A stretch of DNA of 64,000 nt from Candidatus Nanoarchaeia archaeon (GCA_028279655.1 JANQNH010000006.1:121668-185667); one strand, 5' to 3'; numbered from the stretch's first letter, positions 46,712 through 55,156 are shown. Notes: generated by a model from the sequence alone, not told the origin. Numbers and translations are program-made.

Positions 46712-47347
46712 ATGATTGAAAAAAATAATAAAAAACTTTTTTACGAATTAATCGGAATTATGCTCGGAGATGGCTGCCTCTCTAAATCGGATTCAAAACA
46801 CATTGTATACATCAGCGGCCACAAAATTAAGGATTACAAATATCACAATCAAGTGACTAGAAATATCTTCAAGAAACTTTTCAATAAAGATATTAAAATA
46901 GAATTTAGGAGATTTGAAAACACTTTATTTATTAGATTTAGTGATAAACAGATCTTTCAAGTCTTAAATAAATTTTTACCAATTGGTACTAAGTACGGTT
47001 CCATTAAGCTTCCTGAAGAAACCTTAAGGAATCAGGATTATTTCAATTGTATGGTCAGGGGCCTTTTTGACACCGATGGCTGCGTTGTTCTCTCTAAACA
47101 ACATAGGAAGATCCCTTACTATCCTAGATTTGAAATAGCATCTAAATCAAGAAAATTTTTAGAAGGAGTTTTGGAATTGCTGGAAAGACAAGGATTCTAT
47201 GGTTCAGTCTCAAAAAAAGGAAAACATTTCAGATTAGAAATACCAGGATTTAAAAATCTTGAAAAGTGGATGTTGAATATTGGTACTAACCACAATAAGA
47301 ATCAAAGGAACATCAATTATATTCTGAAAAATAAGAAAATTTTATAA
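46712..47347 (+). CDS. Free-standing LAGLIDADG homing endonuclease
   Basis: The 211-residue protein carries two LAGLIDADG motifs: LIGIMLGDGCLS at about 12-23 and MVRGLFDTDGCVV near 112-124. It is therefore a two-motif monomer that would cut an asymmetric site of about 20 bp. It is not inside an ORF or an obvious intron. It ends about 50 bases before tRNA-Asn, which has three introns. An acidic residue is present in both motifs, so it may be active. Confidence 0.88.
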   Translation: MIEKNNKKLFYELIGIMLGDGCLSKSDSKHIVYISGHKIKDYKYHNQVTRNIFKKLFNKDIKIEFRRFENTLFIRFSDKQIFQVLNKFLPIGTKYGSIKLPEETLRNQDYFNCMVRGLFDTDGCVVLSKQHRKIPYYPRFEIASKSRKFLEGVLELLERQGFYGSVSKKGKHFRLEIPGFKNLEKWMLNIGTNHNKNQRNINYILKNKKIL

Positions 47348-47397
47348 AGTAACTCTGAAGCCCACTATTGTACCTTGCTTTAGGTAGTTCACTTAAT

Positions 47398-47536
47398 GCC
47401 CTAGTAGCTTAGCAGGTAGAGCGTGCGAATCTAGCAATAGATCACGAAACTGTTAAACCTGTTACAGCAATCGCAAGGTCATCAGTTCGAGTAGAGTGTT
47501 ATTAAATTAGCACTCTAGAATCTCTGATCTAGGGCG
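47398..47536 (+). tRNA. tRNA-Asn (GUU), apparently with three introns
   Basis: Exons are about 47398-47428, 47450-47456, 47471-47491 and 47523-47536. Joined, they give a perfect 73-base cloverleaf: acceptor GCCCTAG/CTAGGGC, D arm GCTT/GAGC, anticodon stem TGCGA/TCGCA with loop CTGTTAA, T arm ATCAG/CTGAT with loop TTCGAGT, and discriminator G73 as in Asn tRNAs. The introns (about 21, 14 and 31 bases) fall at 31/32, 38/39 and in the T loop near 59/60. A single anticodon-loop intron giving another anticodon (for example CGC) cannot be fully excluded. Boundaries are uncertain by one or two bases. A T-run follows. Confidence 0.82.
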
Positions 47537-47600
47537 TTTTTTTTCTTTTTTCCTTTTAACAATAAAGTTTATAAACAGATTTAATTTTCTCCAGACCTAT

Positions 47601-47704
47601 GGGCCCGTAGCATAGTCTGGTGGTGCGCACGACTGATAATCGTGAGGTCCGGAGTTCGAATTGTCCAAGGCAATCCTTTGGCATAGAAAATCTCCGCGGG
47701 CCCA
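47601..47704 (+). tRNA. tRNA-Ile (GAU) with a T-loop intron
   Basis: Acceptor GGGCCCG/CGGGCCC, D stem GCAT/GTGC, anticodon stem CACGA/TCGTG with loop CTGATAA, and T stem CGGAG/CTCCG. The T loop is split: TTCGAA ends at 47660 and the final T is 47691, with an intron of about 30 bases (47661-47690) holding the hairpin CCAAGG/CCTTTGG. A73 is the discriminator. The insertion point (59/60) matches the third intron of tRNA-Asn. Confidence 0.92.
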
Positions 47705-47719
47705 TTTTACTTTAATCAG

Positions 47720-47822
47720 ATGGGCAGACCCATTCGTACTATCGAACGAAGGGAGATAGTACTAATAGTGCACAGGGGTCTATGCGGGCGAAACCCTTAG
47801 TTGAGAACCGCCGCGGGCCCAT
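47720..47822 (+). ncRNA. GC-rich structured element just downstream of tRNA-Ile
   Basis: Stems: ATGGGC/GCCCAT (47720-47725 with 47817-47822), AGACCC/GGGTCT (47726-47731 with 47776-47781), GTACTATC/GATAGTAC (47736-47743 with 47755-47762) and GGG-CGAAA-CCC (47786-47796). Its 3' end repeats the 3' end of tRNA-Ile (CCGCGGGCCCATTT), but no tRNA cloverleaf can be drawn. It may be co-transcribed with the tRNA. Confidence 0.55.
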
Positions 47823-47969
47823 TTCTTTTACATAATTAAAAAATTACGAATAAAATTCGTAGAAAATAGTGACAACAAATTTTTTTTAGTAACTACCATA
47901 AAGTTTATATAGGAGTTGTGTATTAGAGAATAATAACATATTAGTTAATAAATTAAGGAGGGGATTTTT

Positions 47970-49103
47970 ATGATGAAAAAATTGGTGATGTTTGGAATAA
48001 TAGCTATATTTCTATTAAGCGGTTGTGAGGAACTGAAAGAGCTCTACGGGATACAGCCAGCAGGCGATGAGGAATATATCCCTATAGAGGAGATCAAGAT
48101 GGAAGAGGAAACTACAGAAATGCCCCTCTCTCCTCCGGAAACAGACACACCGGAATCCGAAGAGATCTCTATTGAGGTTATAGAGATTATAGAAGAAGAA
48201 CCAGAGGAGCTTATTGAGATAGTAGAAGAAGAACCAGAGGTTACTGAGATTGAAGAACCAGAAGAGATAATAAAACCAACCCCTGTAAAGGTAGATCCAA
48301 AAGGAGATGCCAAAGTACTTATCGTTAAAGAAACAGAGATGGTTTCTCTAAAACCCAAGGCGTCAGATCCAGACCAGGACAGGCTTCAGTTCTCTTATAC
48401 TTCACCTATCGGACCAGTAGGAAAATGGCAAACAACCTATGGGGATGCAGGAGAATACGCAGTAACGATTACAGCATCTGATGGAGAATTAAGCGTTACT
48501 AAAGATGTATTAATAATAGTAAACAAGAAAGAAGAGGTGCCTACAATAGATGAAGCATTACCAAAGGAAGACACCTTAACTGCAAAGGAAAATTCAAAAC
48601 TGGACTTCAGTATCAAGGCATCTGATCTTAATAAGGATAATCTGGTATACTCCTGGAAATTAGATGGGGATGAAACCTCTAAGACAAATGCATTTAACTA
48701 TGAGATAAGCTTTGATGATGCAGGCCAGCACACCATCAAGGTCGTTGTATCAGACGGCATTAATGAGGCTAGTAAGATCTGGGCAGTAAAAGTTGATAAT
48801 GTCAACAGAAAACCTCTGCTGGCTAGAATAGCAGATATGAGCGTTAAAGAGACAGATACAGTAACCATTGTGCCAAAAGCAACAGATCCGGACAAGGAAG
48901 ACAAACTGACATTTGCAATAGACAACAATGAATTCAAGAAGGTAGGGAATAAGTTCGAATGGAAGACCTCCTATGATGATTCAGGAGAATACACAGTAAC
49001 AATAACTGCATCAGACGGAGAAGATGATGTAAGTCAGTCTCTTAAGGTAACAGTTGAAAACGTCAACCGGCCACCTGTTATCGAAGATATTGTTTTAGGT
49101 TAA
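47970..49103 (+). CDS. Secreted lipoprotein with PKD/cadherin-like domains
   Basis: The 377-residue protein has strong ribosome binding site AAGGAGGGG at 47955-47963, signal peptide and lipobox (LLSGC) at residues 15-19. A very acidic linker (about 25-105, repeats of EEEPEE and IIEEEPEEL) leads to three Ig-like domains at about 110-190, 195-275 and 280-375. These share WQTTYGDAGEYAVTITASDG and similar ends. Its domains match those of the next gene, so both form a cell-surface pair. Binding partner unknown. Confidence 0.86.
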   Translation: MMKKLVMFGIIAIFLLSGCEELKELYGIQPAGDEEYIPIEEIKMEEETTEMPLSPPETDTPESEEISIEVIEIIEEEPEELIEIVEEEPEVTEIEEPEEIIKPTPVKVDPKGDAKVLIVKETEMVSLKPKASDPDQDRLQFSYTSPIGPVGKWQTTYGDAGEYAVTITASDGELSVTKDVLIIVNKKEEVPTIDEALPKEDTLTAKENSKLDFSIKASDLNKDNLVYSWKLDGDETSKTNAFNYEISFDDAGQHTIKVVVSDGINEASKIWAVKVDNVNRKPLLARIADMSVKETDTVTIVPKATDPDKEDKLTFAIDNNEFKKVGNKFEWKTSYDDSGEYTVTITASDGEDDVSQSLKVTVENVNRPPVIEDIVLG

Positions 49104-49137
49104 TTTTTTTTATTTTCTTTTATTGGGGGAAATCAAT

Positions 49138-51027
49138 GTGAAAAAAAAGATTTTAATATTTTTTATAATAATGCTATTTTCTATTAGTTTATCCGGTGCT
49201 GTTAAAATAATAACTGTGGATGAGACAGAACTAGTATCTTTGAAGCCTATAGCAAGGGACGAAGATAAAGACGTTCTCTCATATTCATTTACAGAACCTC
49301 TGGATCAGGAAGGAAAATGGCAGACAAACTATGGGGATGCAGGCAGATACAATATCATAATTACAGTATCAGATGGTCAGTTAAGCACCTCCAAGGATGT
49401 TCTGTTGGTTGTCAAAAAGAAGAATATTCCTCCAGAGATACATTCCTTCATCCCAGAACAAACCAGCCTAAAGATAGATGAAGGGCAGAAGATAACCTTC
49501 AGCATAAATGCCACTGACCTAAACAAAGACGACTTAACCTACACCTGGGAATTTGACAATGAATTCATCTCAAGGGACGAGTCCTTCACATACCAATCAG
49601 ATTATACTGATTCAGGAATCCACACATTAAAAGTTTCAGTCTCAGATGGAGATGCAGAAGAAGAGCAGCAATGGGCAATAATAATCAACAAGGTTGACAG
49701 AAGAGCATTGCTGGACAACATAAATGATGTGGAGATAGACGAAGGAAACACAGTAAAGCTAAATCTACCGAACTTTGAGCAATACAACCTTGAATATACA
49801 ATATCAGACCCAATAGGAGATGACAATATCTGGGAGACGACCTATAAGGATGAGGGGGTGTATAAAGTAAAGATAACCATAAAAGACAATAAATTTACTG
49901 CATCAAAGACAGTAAGGGTTACAGTCAATGACTTGGATCGTCCCCCTACACTTAAACCAATAGCAAATGCCTGGCTTAAAGAAGGACAAAAAGTAACAAT
50001 AGAGCTTGAAGCTAGTGATCCGGACCAGGATGACATTGAGATCTTGGCAGAGAGCCTTCCTCCAGGGGCGGTAATAAATGAAAATGTTTTCACATGGACC
50101 ACAGATCACAAAACAGTAAAGAAAGAAGACCTGATAGACAGGGCCCTTGACAAGTTCCACATATTATATCATCCTTTCAGGATAGAATTCATTGCAAAGA
50201 GCAAACAGCTCGAATCAAGGCAGTCAGTATTGATAATGGTAAAGGATATTAATCAGCAGCCTGTACTGGAAGACCTTGGAAAGATAATCATAAATGAAGG
50301 GGAAGAACTGATCCTTGAGCCAGTTGCCTCAGATCTGGACAGGGACAAGATTACCTACTCCTATTCAGGCTGGATTGATGTTGATAGGTATCAGTCGGAT
50401 TATGACGACGCAGGCACCTATAAGGTAAAGGTAACAGCATCAGACGGTTTCTTAACCGATGAAAAATATGCGACCATAGAGATAAGGGAAGTAAACAGGC
50501 CTCCAGTCCTGGGAAAGATCGGACAGATTGAGATAATGGAAGGTGAAAGATTAGAGCTGCCTATCCATGCAACAGACCCAGAAGGGGACCCTGTAGATAT
50601 TACATCAAACAACCTGCCTACAGGTTCAAAAATTAAAGACAATATCTTTATTTGGCAGCCAGATCACGATACAATAAATGCAGATTCAGTCTTATTCACC
50701 ATAAATCTGGTAGCTGATGACGGGAAGGATCAGACAACAGGGCAGGCAAACATAACAGTCTTTAACGTCAACAGAAAACCAAAGATAAACTCCATCTCTC
50801 ATCCAAGGACCATCTCCAAAGGCCAAAAAACAAAGTTCCAGGTAAGTGCAGAGGATCCAGATGGGGCAGAACTGACCTACATATGGAAATTTGGATTATT
50901 TGAGCAATACAAGGCAGGCCCAGAGATAATAAGGATCTTCAAATCACCAGGCACCAAAAAAATCACAGTGATTGCTTCCGACGGTGAAGACGAAACCCCA
51001 TACACATGGAGCATACAGGTAGTCTGA
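49138..51027 (+). CDS. Secreted multi-domain PKD/cadherin-like protein
   Basis: GTG 49138 is chosen (629 residues), with GGGGGA seven bases upstream. A TTG at 49123 is in frame but overlaps that site. A signal peptide (KKKILIFFIIMLFSISLSG) is followed by six or seven tandem Ig-like domains. Their repeated closing strand is of the form YGDAGRYNIIITVSDGQ, YTDSGIHTLKVSVSDG or YDDAGTYKVKVTASDG. There is no C-terminal anchor, so it is probably held by the lipoprotein partner or released. It follows the related lipoprotein gene by 34 bases on the same strand. Confidence 0.86.
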   Translation: MKKKILIFFIIMLFSISLSGAVKIITVDETELVSLKPIARDEDKDVLSYSFTEPLDQEGKWQTNYGDAGRYNIIITVSDGQLSTSKDVLLVVKKKNIPPEIHSFIPEQTSLKIDEGQKITFSINATDLNKDDLTYTWEFDNEFISRDESFTYQSDYTDSGIHTLKVSVSDGDAEEEQQWAIIINKVDRRALLDNINDVEIDEGNTVKLNLPNFEQYNLEYTISDPIGDDNIWETTYKDEGVYKVKITIKDNKFTASKTVRVTVNDLDRPPTLKPIANAWLKEGQKVTIELEASDPDQDDIEILAESLPPGAVINENVFTWTTDHKTVKKEDLIDRALDKFHILYHPFRIEFIAKSKQLESRQSVLIMVKDINQQPVLEDLGKIIINEGEELILEPVASDLDRDKITYSYSGWIDVDRYQSDYDDAGTYKVKVTASDGFLTDEKYATIEIREVNRPPVLGKIGQIEIMEGERLELPIHATDPEGDPVDITSNNLPTGSKIKDNIFIWQPDHDTINADSVLFTINLVADDGKDQTTGQANITVFNVNRKPKINSISHPRTISKGQKTKFQVSAEDPDGAELTYIWKFGLFEQYKAGPEIIRIFKSPGTKKITVIASDGEDETPYTWSIQVV

Positions 51028-51216
51028 TATAACTTCTGATAGATTTCTTCAAAGGATTATATTCACCAATCTACTCATAGATTCTTAATAGTTACCTATA
51101 AAATCCTCCTTTATCCTACTTTTTGGCTTTTTCTGCCAATAATATTCACTACTCAATTGTAGCTACAAAAACAAAAGGTTTATAAAGTCGTCTAATATCC
51201 TACCTAGTAGTATAAT

Positions 51217-51354
51217 ATGAAACAAAAACTCAGCATTACAATTGAGAAAAACACTGTAACATTGATGGAGTGTATGGTTAAAGAAGGTAGATTTAGGAAC
51301 AAAAGTCATATTCTAGAGTACGCCGTTGGCAAACTATTGAGAGGGATCAAATAA
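51217..51354 (+). CDS. Small ribbon-helix-helix regulator
   Basis: The 45-residue protein has a beta strand (KQKLSITIEK) followed by two helices (TVTLMECMVKEGRF and NKSHILEYAVGKLLRG), the RHH/CopG layout. The TATA box GGTTTATAAAGTC near 51178 predicts a start just before the ATG. One base separates it from the next gene, so it is the first gene of a two-gene operon. It probably regulates its own promoter. Confidence 0.75.
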   Translation: MKQKLSITIEKNTVTLMECMVKEGRFRNKSHILEYAVGKLLRGIK

Positions 51355-51355
51355 A

Positions 51356-51682
51356 ATGCCAGATGAAAGTATAGATGATAAGGTAGAAAAGGATTCTGGT
51401 AGTAGCTCAGATAGCATAGCCTACAATGTACCTGTAGAACTAGGTGGCATATCAAGCGGATTAGGCCTTGGACACCTTGCTTACAGTTATCTTCCTAGTA
51501 TTATCCCAGCAATTGGCTATGCTTCAGGTGCAGCAATTGCAACCGGATTAGCCGGTCTGATTGGAGGTTACGTCATTGGAAAGACCATTGTTGGAGAATT
51601 GATGTCAGGCTTTAAACCCAAAAAGAAGGAACCAGAGAAGCCCAAGCCTAAGGGTCCCCCTGGGATGCCCATGATGGGATAA
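51356..51682 (+). CDS. Small glycine-rich membrane protein
   Basis: The 108-residue protein has an acidic, serine-rich N-terminus (1-28), then one or two glycine/alanine-rich hydrophobic segments (about 45-85, for example IIPAIGYASGAAIATGLAG). A basic proline/lysine tail ends in GPPGMPMMG. It is co-transcribed with the RHH gene one base upstream. Glycine-zipper-like membrane segments can oligomerise or make pores. I do not recognise the family, and a toxin-like role is only a guess from the RHH pairing. Confidence 0.7.
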   Translation: MPDESIDDKVEKDSGSSSDSIAYNVPVELGGISSGLGLGHLAYSYLPSIIPAIGYASGAAIATGLAGLIGGYVIGKTIVGELMSGFKPKKKEPEKPKPKGPPGMPMMG

Positions 51683-51761
51683 TCTTTTTTTATTCCAAAT
51701 AAAAACAATTATATATCTAGATTAGTTTCTCTTATTGTAATTTAGAACAGTTTTCCACAAG

Positions 51762-53330
51762 ATGAAACTAAAGATTAATCATATCTCTGACAATCATACA
51801 ATAAACCTAGCTCTCGACACCATAAAGATAGGGAAACAGGCCCTGGTATTTGCAAACACAAAACGTTCAGCAGAAAAAACAGCTGAAGAGATAAGCAAAA
51901 AGGTAAAGACAACAGATAAGCGTCTAGTAGAGCTGTCAGAACAGGCATTACACTCCCTTACAAGGCCTACAAAACAATGCCAAAGATTAACGAGATGCCT
52001 AAAAAAAGGCATTGCCTTCCATCATGCAGGCCTTACAGCAAAACAGAAAGAGCTAATCGAGGAAAACTTCAAAAAAGGTTCAATAAAGATCATAGCAGCA
52101 ACCCCCACCTTAGCAATGGGACTTGACCTCCCTGCTTACAGGACAATCCTCAAGGACCTAAGGAGATATGGGCATAGGGGACTAACATATATCCCGGTTC
52201 TTGAATATCTCCAGATGGCAGGCAGAGCAGGACGTCCCAATTTTGATAAAGAGGGCCAGGCGATCATAGTAGCTCCAACAGAGAATGAGAAGAAAACTCT
52301 GGAGCAAAAATACATAAACGGCAATCCAGAAGATATACATTCAAAACTAGCCGTAGAACCGGTTCTAAGAACATACATATTGAGCCTTGTAGCATCAAAC
52401 TTCATAAACACAAAGAAAGAGATTTTCAATTTCTTCTCAAAAACATTCTGGGCATTTCAGTTTGCAGACACCTATGAACTTCACCAGATAATAGAAAAGA
52501 TGCTAAACCTTTTGGAAGAATGGGAATTTCTCATAAACTCAGAATCAGAGAATGTAGAGGACTTTACCTCAGCAGACCAGCTGGAAAAGGATAGTAGATA
52601 TAGGGCAACCCCTTTGGGTAAAAGGATAGCAGAACTATATATAGATCCACTCACAGCCCATAACTTCATAGAGTCAATCAAGAAAGCAACAGGCAAGCAC
52701 ATACCTCCATTCTCCTTCCTTCAGATGATCTCTCACAGTCTGGAAATAAGGCCATTATTAAGGGTAAAAACAAAGGAATACGATATAATCCAGGAAGAAC
52801 TTGTAAAATATGATCAATATCTTCTGGAACCAGAACCAAGCATCTTTGAGCCAGAATACAACGACTTTCTAAATTCAATAAAAACAACACTGTTCTTCCA
52901 GGATTGGATAGAAGAGAAGGACGAAGAATACCTTCTGGAAAGATACGATATCAGGCCAGGAGAAATAAGTGCTAAGCTAAACATAGCAGACTGGTTGTTA
53001 TATACATCGCAGGAGCTTACAAGAATCATGAAATTCCAGCCATTGCTAAGGGAATTAACAAGACTTAGGATCCGCATCAAAAACGGAGTAAAGGAAGAAC
53101 TAATCCCATTGCTCAGGCTGGAACAGATAGGAAGAGTAAGAGCAAGAAAGCTATACTACAATAAGATAAGATCGATTAAAGACGTAAGGGGGGCAGACAT
53201 AACAAAATTAGTCCAGATTCTGGGAAAGAACATAGCCATAAACATAAAGAAGCAGGTAGGCCAGGACTTCGACAAGATGAAAGTCAAGGAAAACAAAAGA
53301 AAAGGCCAGATCAGCCTGAATGATTACTAA
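51762..53330 (+). CDS. C-terminal half of a Hel308-type helicase (N-terminal motor domain absent)
   Basis: The 522 residues begin at helicase motif IV (ALVFANTKRSAEKTAEEI near 28-45) and continue through motif V (ATPTLAMGLDLPAYRTIL) and motif VI (LQMAGRAGRP). The winged-helix, ratchet and C-terminal helix-hairpin-helix parts (LRLEQIGRVRARKLYYN) follow. Complete Hel308 proteins have about 700 residues; RecA domain 1 with Walker A and DExH is missing. The gene has its own TATA-like AATTATATATC near 51708, and no N-terminal remnant lies upstream. It may be a split gene whose other half is elsewhere, or a decayed copy. Confidence 0.87.
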   Translation: MKLKINHISDNHTINLALDTIKIGKQALVFANTKRSAEKTAEEISKKVKTTDKRLVELSEQALHSLTRPTKQCQRLTRCLKKGIAFHHAGLTAKQKELIEENFKKGSIKIIAATPTLAMGLDLPAYRTILKDLRRYGHRGLTYIPVLEYLQMAGRAGRPNFDKEGQAIIVAPTENEKKTLEQKYINGNPEDIHSKLAVEPVLRTYILSLVASNFINTKKEIFNFFSKTFWAFQFADTYELHQIIEKMLNLLEEWEFLINSESENVEDFTSADQLEKDSRYRATPLGKRIAELYIDPLTAHNFIESIKKATGKHIPPFSFLQMISHSLEIRPLLRVKTKEYDIIQEELVKYDQYLLEPEPSIFEPEYNDFLNSIKTTLFFQDWIEEKDEEYLLERYDIRPGEISAKLNIADWLLYTSQELTRIMKFQPLLRELTRLRIRIKNGVKEELIPLLRLEQIGRVRARKLYYNKIRSIKDVRGADITKLVQILGKNIAINIKKQVGQDFDKMKVKENKRKGQISLNDY

Positions 53331-53333
53331 CAG

Positions 53334-53449
53334 AAAAATCCAGCCATGGCGCATACCGACCGGGGGTTGCCCACTACGGGGTGGTCGGTAGGGCAAAGCG
53401 AACAAAGTGAGCTTTGACCGTATGCCGCCACGGATGGATGGATTTTTCC
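53334..53449 (+). ncRNA. GC-rich structured RNA candidate before tRNA-Arg
   Basis: Stems: GAAAAATCCA/TGGATTTTTC (53334-53343 with 53440-53449), CCAT/ATGG, GGC/GCC, GCATAC/GTATGC (53352-53357 with 53421-53426), ACCGACC/GGTCGGT (53356-53362 with 53384-53390) and CAAAGC/GCTTTG (53395-53400 with 53412-53417). A two-armed fold on one long stem, much richer in GC than its surroundings. It lacks 5S rRNA and SRP signatures. Confidence 0.65.
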
Positions 53450-53503
53450 TAAATAAATATAAGAACAAATTTAATAAACAAAACAAGAATTCTAGATACC
53501 AAT

Positions 53504-53605
53504 GCCCTAGTAGTATAGTGAATACTTAAGAACACTATGTTTTTAGGTCATAAAGAACACAAGATTGCGGATCTTGAAACCCGGGTTTGATTCCCGGCTG
53601 GGGCA
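53504..53605 (+). tRNA. tRNA-Arg (GCG) with an intron at the D arm
   Basis: Acceptor GCCCTAG/CTGGGGC, anticodon stem CAAGA/TCTTG with loop TTGCGGA (anticodon GCG), T stem CCGGG/CCCGG and A73. An intron of about 26 bases (53513-53538), folding as ATAGTG/CACTAT, interrupts the start of the D arm. Removing it gives D stem GTTT/GAAC with GG in the loop. The T loop is TTTGATT, so the almost invariant C56 is replaced by T, which is unusual and could weaken function. Confidence 0.8.
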
Positions 53606-53762
53606 TCCTCTTTTTTCGTTAATTATGTTATGTTGAAGTGTAATCTGGATTATAGAATAAATTACAAAGGCAATAGATGATTCTTGAGCAAAAGATTCAC
53701 AGAAACCAAGTTTATTAGACTCTCTATTTGATTTTTGCCTTTTCTTCTAAGTATTTTAGAGA

Positions 53763-54935
53763 TTAAAGAGCAAAGTCACGAAGATTATCCTTTTTTGTAT
53801 ACCCATAAAACTCTTCAAGTATCCTGTATATTTTCTCAGAAGATTCATCTAAAGAAAAACAGAGCCAGTAATGAATCCCTCTTAGGTCGGTATCTGTTTG
53901 TTTAGTAAGATTATATTCTGAGGTTAGTATCCAATTTACTAAGTTAGCTTGTTTCTCATTTATACCACTTAATCGGACAATGAACCTACCTTCGTTAGCA
54001 GGTATGACTTCTACAGTTTTATCTGGAATAAATCCAAAATTACATACTGATTTATCAGAGATTAATGAATGGTAAAGTCTATCTCTTATGAGTTTACGGA
54101 CTTGTTTTTCTTTGTCTTCTTCTTGATAATACTCTTTTTGTGCTTTAAATTCATTATGTAGTGTCTGCATTATGCCATAATATTTGAGTTGTACTTTCTT
54201 ATCAAGAATCTTATCTTTTTGTAGTCTATATGCAAGTTTATCCCAATACTCAATTTCAGTCCTTTTTATTTTAAATAGATTAAAAAATGCACCCTTTTCT
54301 TTTGTACCTTCAAATAATTCTATGTGCTTAATTCGATCTTCTTTGTTAGTTCCTTCTATTTGGAGATTTGTTCGGATAAACGCTCTCAACCAACTGTTGA
54401 ACAGATTGAAATTTGATTCTAAATCTTCAGGCATCCCTGTAAGCAAGGGACGAATTACTAAACCTGCTATTTCATCACGATATAATTCGGCAATACTAAC
54501 TGGCTTGAGAGATATCTTACTCAATAATTTTTCTCTAAGTTCATTAGGCTTTAGACTTAAATTAAATAAATCAGTTATATCAGACTCATTCCATAATTCA
54601 ATATAGAATTTGCCAGCAAGTTCTCTGTCTGATTGCTTAATGGATATTCCAGCCAATACTATTATTATTTTATTAGCTTTAATAATCTGGTTTTTGCTAT
54701 TCCATTGATGGATTAAGTTACGAATAACCAAATTACTATTTTGGTAGTTTTTACATTCAATAACAATATTTCTGTCACCTATCTTCGCTAGAACATCTAT
54801 TTCATATTTTGCAAGTTTAACATTTCTTTGAGTCTCAAAACCTGCAGATTGAAAAACAAACTCAACATTTTTTTCAAGAGCTCCACCTTTATCTCTGGTA
54901 GATTCTACTTGCTCCTCTGGATTTACTTCATCCAT
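53763..54935 (-). CDS. PD-(D/E)XK restriction-endonuclease-like protein
   Basis: The 390-residue protein has an N-terminal nuclease core at about 15-110. GGALEKNVEFVF is followed by KYEIDVLAK with the metal aspartate and VIECKNYQN with the ExK pair, the Mrr/endonuclease-III-like arrangement. The remaining 280 residues are helical and unrecognised (for example GIMQTLHNEFKAQKEYYQEE). It has no methylase partner nearby. It may be a solitary defence or repair nuclease, placed beside a tRNA gene where foreign DNA often inserts. Confidence 0.75.
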   Translation of the reverse strand: MDEVNPEEQVESTRDKGGALEKNVEFVFQSAGFETQRNVKLAKYEIDVLAKIGDRNIVIECKNYQNSNLVIRNLIHQWNSKNQIIKANKIIIVLAGISIKQSDRELAGKFYIELWNESDITDLFNLSLKPNELREKLLSKISLKPVSIAELYRDEIAGLVIRPLLTGMPEDLESNFNLFNSWLRAFIRTNLQIEGTNKEDRIKHIELFEGTKEKGAFFNLFKIKRTEIEYWDKLAYRLQKDKILDKKVQLKYYGIMQTLHNEFKAQKEYYQEEDKEKQVRKLIRDRLYHSLISDKSVCNFGFIPDKTVEVIPANEGRFIVRLSGINEKQANLVNWILTSEYNLTKQTDTDLRGIHYWLCFSLDESSEKIYRILEEFYGYTKKDNLRDFAL

Positions 54936-55030
54936 ATTATCCTTTTAGTCTTTGATTTATATAAATCTTTCTGGGAAAGCATCTTACCAATTAATAAAAC
55001 TTATCACTTAATAACTAAGAACTCTGAATC

Positions 55031-55156
55031 TTACTTATTCTTTACCTTAATCTTCTTTGTATGGTGAAACTTATTACTAACACAACTGATCTCCTTAACA
55101 GTATACTTCTCAGAATGTTTAGTATTGTATGCTTTCCAATGTTTGCTTTTTGACAT
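55031..55156 (-). CDS. Very small basic protein, probably leaderless
   Basis: The 41-residue ORF starts at ATG 55156 and reads MSKSKHWKAYNTKHSEKY, TVKEISCVSNKFHHTKKI and KVKNK: highly basic, no hydrophobic segment. A TATA box (minus-strand TTTTTAAAT at about 55178-55186) lies the right distance upstream for a transcript starting at the ATG. It stands between DNA ligase and the nuclease gene on the same strand. Family unknown; the promoter is the main support. Confidence 0.55.
   Translation of the reverse strand: MSKSKHWKAYNTKHSEKYTVKEISCVSNKFHHTKKIKVKNK

Noticed and set aside
47398..47536. Reading tRNA-Asn as an amber-suppressor (CUA) or Ala (CGC) tRNA with one intron
   Set aside because: A one-intron splice could produce those loops, but the D arm, CTGTTAA loop, C3-G70 pair and G73 all fit Asn.
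47720..47822. The element after tRNA-Ile as another tRNA
   Set aside because: Its 3' end looks like tRNA-Ile, but there is no matching acceptor 5' strand and no T loop.
53334..53449. 5S rRNA
   Set aside because: Size and two-arm fold are similar, but the conserved loop sequences of 5S rRNA are missing.
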